This document shows positions 61,411 to 64,000 of a stretch of 64,000 bases of DNA, piece by piece. The translations under genes and the position numbers were made by a program. The stretch is from Marinobacter nanhaiticus D15-8W (GTDB taxonomy: Bacteria; Pseudomonadota; Gammaproteobacteria; Pseudomonadales; Oleiphilaceae): contig NZ_AP028878.1 in assembly GCF_036511935.1 (NCBI RefSeq), positions 248,001 to 312,000 of the forward strand, read 5' to 3'. The notes beneath the pieces were generated by a model. That model was not told where the DNA came from and made no database searches. It saw nothing but the letters and a program-made list of their open reading frames with translations. Positions within the stretch are counted from its first letter, which is position 1. Every line of letters starts with the position of its first letter.

Positions 61411-62583
61411 TCAACCCGGCCAATGATGAATATGCTCACCCAACAGGCTGTCACCCGAGATATTCACCGGGCCATCCCCACCTTCGAGCACATAAGGTAA
61501 CCGGTGGTGACCTTCAGTCTTGGCGTCGATGCGAGGCGCATCGATACCCATCGAGCGTGCAGCCTTGCGGAACAGGGCAGGCTTCACGATACCGCGGATG
61601 TCCGCGGCTGAGGGTTCATCCAGTTGCCCCCAACGGGCCAGTCGCGTGGCCAGCCAATGCGCCTGGGAGAGCCAGGGGAAATTCGCGCTATCCCGGAAGA
61701 AGTGCTGGTGAAGCCGCGGGTGGAACAGCGAGAAGGGGTGTCCATCCAAGGCCTTGACCTGATTGCCGAGATACCGCTCGTCAGAAAGGATATCCCGCAG
61801 CGCCGCATGATGTTCCGGATTATCCAGCCACTGGCAGGCACGCAGTAAAACGCGAATCAGGCGCTGGTGGATTTCGGTATGTTGGTCGGCCCAGTCCTTG
61901 CGCATCCCCAACACCTTCTCCGGCGAGTTCTGCCAGATCTGGTGGCCAGCATGAAGGATGACCCCCAGGTCCTGCCACTCCAGCAGGCTGTTCCAGGGCT
62001 CGCCCACACAGCAGCCTTCGATGGCGCCGGCGCGGAAGGCATCCTCCATCTGCACTGGAGACACAGGGACAATCTGCAAGTGGTTGCGTGCGTCAGGTCC
62101 CGCGGCTGCGACCCAGTCGCGGAGTTGCAGGTCATGGCTCGACCAGGGGGCCACCGACGCTAGCTGGATTGGTGAGCCGCGGCGCTGGGCGACTTCCACC
62201 AGCGCTTTTGCAGAGGCCAGCGGATCATTGGGATCGGCGCCGCACTCCACCAGTTTCGGGTAGAGTGACGACGACACCGTGATGCCGTTGCCGTTACGGC
62301 TTAGCACCATGCCCATGGTGATCGGCGTGCGGGGGCGGTCCGTGGCCAGGGACATGGCCATGGGCATGGGCGCCAGCATATGGGCGCCGTCGAGCAGACC
62401 GAAGGAAATCTTATCGCGCAGCGATGCCCAGGAGGCTTCGCGAACCAGCTCCACATCCAGGCCTTCGCGAAAGAACAGGCCCAATTCGCGGGCAATAATC
62501 AGGGGCGCGCTGTCCAGCAGTGGCACGAAGCCCAACCGGACGGTGAAACCCTTATGCCTGCGAAGCGGTATCGGGTCAGTCAT
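61411..62583 (-). CDS. nasS: Cytoplasmic nitrate sensor NasS (NrtA-like)
   Basis: A 390-residue protein homologous to NrtA ([53 protein letters not shown]) but without a signal peptide, so it stays in the cytoplasm. In characterised systems NasS holds NasT inactive and releases it on binding nitrate or nitrite. It lies 28 bp downstream of nasT in one operon, the T-S order seen in Paracoccus. Loss of the N-terminal export signal and synteny with nasT separate it from the true transporter component. Confidence 0.88.
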   Translation of the reverse strand: MTDPIPLRRHKGFTVRLGFVPLLDSAPLIIARELGLFFREGLDVELVREASWASLRDKISFGLLDGAHMLAPMPMAMSLATDRPRTPITMGMVLSRNGNGITVSSSLYPKLVECGADPNDPLASAKALVEVAQRRGSPIQLASVAPWSSHDLQLRDWVAAAGPDARNHLQIVPVSPVQMEDAFRAGAIEGCCVGEPWNSLLEWQDLGVILHAGHQIWQNSPEKVLGMRKDWADQHTEIHQRLIRVLLRACQWLDNPEHHAALRDILSDERYLGNQVKALDGHPFSLFHPRLHQHFFRDSANFPWLSQAHWLATRLARWGQLDEPSAADIRGIVKPALFRKAARSMGIDAPRIDAKTEGHHRLPYVLEGGDGPVNISGDSLLGEHIHHWPG

Positions 62584-62611
62584 GGTCTGGGATGGTCCTC
62601 GCTGAGGTCAG

Positions 62612-63229
62612 TCAGGATGCGCGTCTTATTTTTTCGGCGTCTTTATCGCCGAACATGGCGATGACACGCTCAGCGATCTGGCCGATGCGCTGGCTGTGGT
62701 CCATGGCCGCTTTCTGGAGTACCCGGTAGGCCTCATCCTCGTTGCAGCCTTCGCGTTTCATGATCAGGCCCTTGGCGCGGTCGATCAGCTTACGCTCTTC
62801 CAGGGCGGTGCGTGTCTGCTCCAGCTCCGTACGCAGCGACTGGAACATCTCGAAACGGGCCACCGCAGTGTCGATAATGCCGCGCACCCGCTTAGGCTGG
62901 ATGCCATCCACCACATAGGCGCTGACACCCGCGCGCACGGCCGCCTGGATGGTGTTGCGATCACTCTGCTCCTGGGCAAAGAACACGATCGGGCGTGGCG
63001 CGTGAGCATTCAGCGTGCTCATGTTCTCCAGCGTATCCCGGTCCGGCAGGTCCATATCGATGATGATCATGTCCGGTTCGTCCCGCGCGACGGCGGCGGT
63101 CAGGCCGGTAGCATCTGGACGCTGGCTAATGACTTCATGGCCTTCTTCGACCAGAGCCTTACGCACAACCGCAGCACGATCGGCGTCGTTGTCGATTAAC
63201 AGGATTCTTAGGGGTTGGAAATCAATCAT
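62612..63229 (-). CDS. nasT: ANTAR-domain antiterminator NasT
   Basis: A 205-residue response-regulator-like protein. The receiver domain (1-125) has ILLIDNDADRAAV, the phospho-site-equivalent aspartate in IIIDMDLPDRDT, and FFAQEQ in place of the usual Thr/Lys strand end, so it is probably not phosphorylated in the normal way. The ANTAR domain (about 140-195) has LEERKLIDRAKGLIMKREGC and EDEAYRVLQKAAMDHSQRIG with the conserved Ala and Trp-replacing residues of RNA binders. It should bind paired hexaloop hairpins in the three leaders described here. Confidence 0.9.
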   Translation of the reverse strand: MIDFQPLRILLIDNDADRAAVVRKALVEEGHEVISQRPDATGLTAAVARDEPDMIIIDMDLPDRDTLENMSTLNAHAPRPIVFFAQEQSDRNTIQAAVRAGVSAYVVDGIQPKRVRGIIDTAVARFEMFQSLRTELEQTRTALEERKLIDRAKGLIMKREGCNEDEAYRVLQKAAMDHSQRIGQIAERVIAMFGDKDAEKIRRAS

Positions 63230-63455
63230 GGCAACGTCCTCGGTGTTTCTACCGAAGGCAAAAGCAAAAACTTGACCACTCCGCGCTGCCGTCGGCTAAC
63301 TGGCTGATTCGATGACTTTTTGAATTATATGGCAGTGTCCACTCATGCATCGTGAAGGCCGTAAAACTGCTCAGTCGTGGTTCAAAAATGGGCGCGATGC
63401 ACTGTTTTGGCGTAGCGGGCGTTGGCCCACGGCCCTGTTTCCGCGGACTTACGGC

Positions 63456-63471
63456 TGGCCTTTATATTGCT
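63456..63471 (+). promoter_or_regulatory. Sigma-54 promoter candidate of nasA
   Basis: TGGCCTTTATATTGCT has GG and GC 12 bp apart; the TTGCT end is perfect while TGGCCT departs from TGGCAC. Predicted start near 63482, directly before the leader terminator. The preceding part of the 402-bp gap (63230-63455) shows no convincing sigma-70 promoter or gene. Confidence 0.6.
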
Positions 63472-63483
63472 TTATCCAATGGA

Positions 63484-63564
63484 CGGTACATCTAAGGAAC
63501 CGGCAACGAAGCCCGATCTCCCCTCGCCGACTACGGTCTGCGCTCTGGAGTTCGGGCTTTTTTT
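63484..63564 (+). promoter_or_regulatory. NasT-type antitermination leader of nasA
   Basis: P2: GGC and GCC around hexaloop AACGAA, with A1 and G4 (63502-63513). Terminator: AAGCCCGA (63509-63516) plus CTCC pairs with GGAG plus TCGGGCTT (63552-63559), then T to 63564. A possible P1 is CGGT/ACCG (63484-63502) with an 11-nt loop, which lacks a clear hexaloop. The P2 strand overlaps the terminator's left arm. Confidence 0.65.
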
Positions 63565-63631
63565 ATGGCATCTGCCGGGTCAGACGGTTTCACCCCGGGC
63601 ATTGTCCGGGACGAGGACGAGAGAGGCACGT

Positions 63632-64000
63632 GTGAACGACAAGCCCAATAAGGTGTGCAAGACAACCTGCCCCTACTGTGGCGTGGGCTGCGGTGTCGAG
63701 GCCCGCGACGGGGCGCCGGTACTTGGCGACAGGCAGCATCCGGCAAATTTCGGTCGCCTTTGTGTCAAAGGCTCAAGCCTGCATGAGACGCTCGGCGAGA
63801 CCGGGCGCTTGCTCTACCCGAAGATCAACCGCCAGCGGGTGGCGTGGTCGCAGGCGATAAGCGCTGTTGCCGACGCTGTCCGCGCCTCCATCGCACGGTA
63901 TGGTACTGATTCCGTCGCCTTCTACCTGTCCGGCCAACTGCTGACCGAGGACTACTACGTCGCCAACAAGTTGGCCAAAGGCTTTCTGGGAACGCCACAT
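63632..64000 (+). CDS. nasA: Assimilatory nitrate reductase catalytic subunit, 5' part
   Basis: The first 123 codons; the gene runs off the window. It has the N-terminal [4Fe-4S] motif of molybdopterin oxidoreductases, TTCPYCGVGCGVEA (C-x2-C-x3-C), with the fourth cysteine in GRLCVKGSSLHETLG. The next part, RASIARYGTDSVAFYLSGQL, matches NasA/NarB. It reduces nitrate to nitrite in the cytoplasm for assimilation. The GTG at 63632 has GAGAGG 5 nt upstream. Transcribed divergently from nasTS. Confidence 0.93.
   Translation, partial: MNDKPNKVCKTTCPYCGVGCGVEARDGAPVLGDRQHPANFGRLCVKGSSLHETLGETGRLLYPKINRQRVAWSQAISAVADAVRASIARYGTDSVAFYLSGQLLTEDYYVANKLAKGFLGTPH

Noticed and set aside
63345..63635. 96-codon plus-strand gene before nasA
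   Set aside because: It covers the sigma-54 site and the leader terminator and has no protein character; the DNA is better explained as a regulatory leader.

Overview
The window is chromosomal DNA of roughly 60% GC from a free-living, probably marine, gammaproteobacterium. It most resembles Marinobacter or its relatives, judged from protein content only: two AraC regulators with PF12625-type N-termini, a PF10118-type hydrolase, an ABZJ_00895-like membrane protein, an NrtABD/NirBD nitrate assimilation locus and an OprI/Lpp-like lipoprotein. I see no prophage, insertion sequence, plasmid gene or CRISPR array.

Layout. 1-1362: 3' end of an NDH-2 gene and a sterol-desaturase-family enzyme whose start codon lies inside a perfect 14-bp inverted repeat. 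1465-13909: a catabolic island for an unknown, probably nitrogenous substrate. It holds an amidohydrolase, a three-gene molybdenum hydroxylase whose 2Fe-2S subunit is fused to a CoxG-like SRPBCC domain, a MarR regulator, a complete branched-chain-type ABC importer (livKHMGF order) and a DUF1116 (AllG/YlbE-like) protein. Its two outward promoter regions share a 16-bp sequence. 14269-20937: tRNA-Gly(CCC), a CHASE-PAS-PAS-GGDEF diguanylate cyclase, a K+/H+ antiporter, a Zur-box-preceded COG0523 metallochaperone, an L,D-transpeptidase and an Ala-rich lipoprotein. 20995-26401: slipin/NfeD pair, an SDR, a second L,D-transpeptidase and a GDT1-type (Mn2+) transporter behind a yybP-ykoY riboswitch. 26588-31066: ferric siderophore uptake (FhuF-like reductase, ATPase, binding protein, fused permease).

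31044-52912: accessory and housekeeping genes. These include a MarR/MFS efflux operon that probably starts at CTG, a WYL (BrxR/CapW-type) regulator flanked by a palindrome and by 17-bp repeats, an ExeM-like nuclease, two AraC regulators next to hydrolases, a di-haem peroxidase with an ANR-like box, and an RND efflux pair.

53090-64000: nitrate assimilation, comprising nirD, nirB, a NasB-like flavoprotein, nrtDBA, nasS, nasT and the start of nasA. The three structural operons each show a sigma-54-like -24/-12 element followed by a leader with an intrinsic terminator. Each terminator is overlapped by a hairpin with an A-x-x-G-x-x hexaloop, the target expected for the ANTAR antiterminator NasT encoded in the same cluster. 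The inferred logic is that nitrate releases NasT from NasS, NasT stabilises the hexaloop hairpins, and transcription proceeds into transport and reduction genes.
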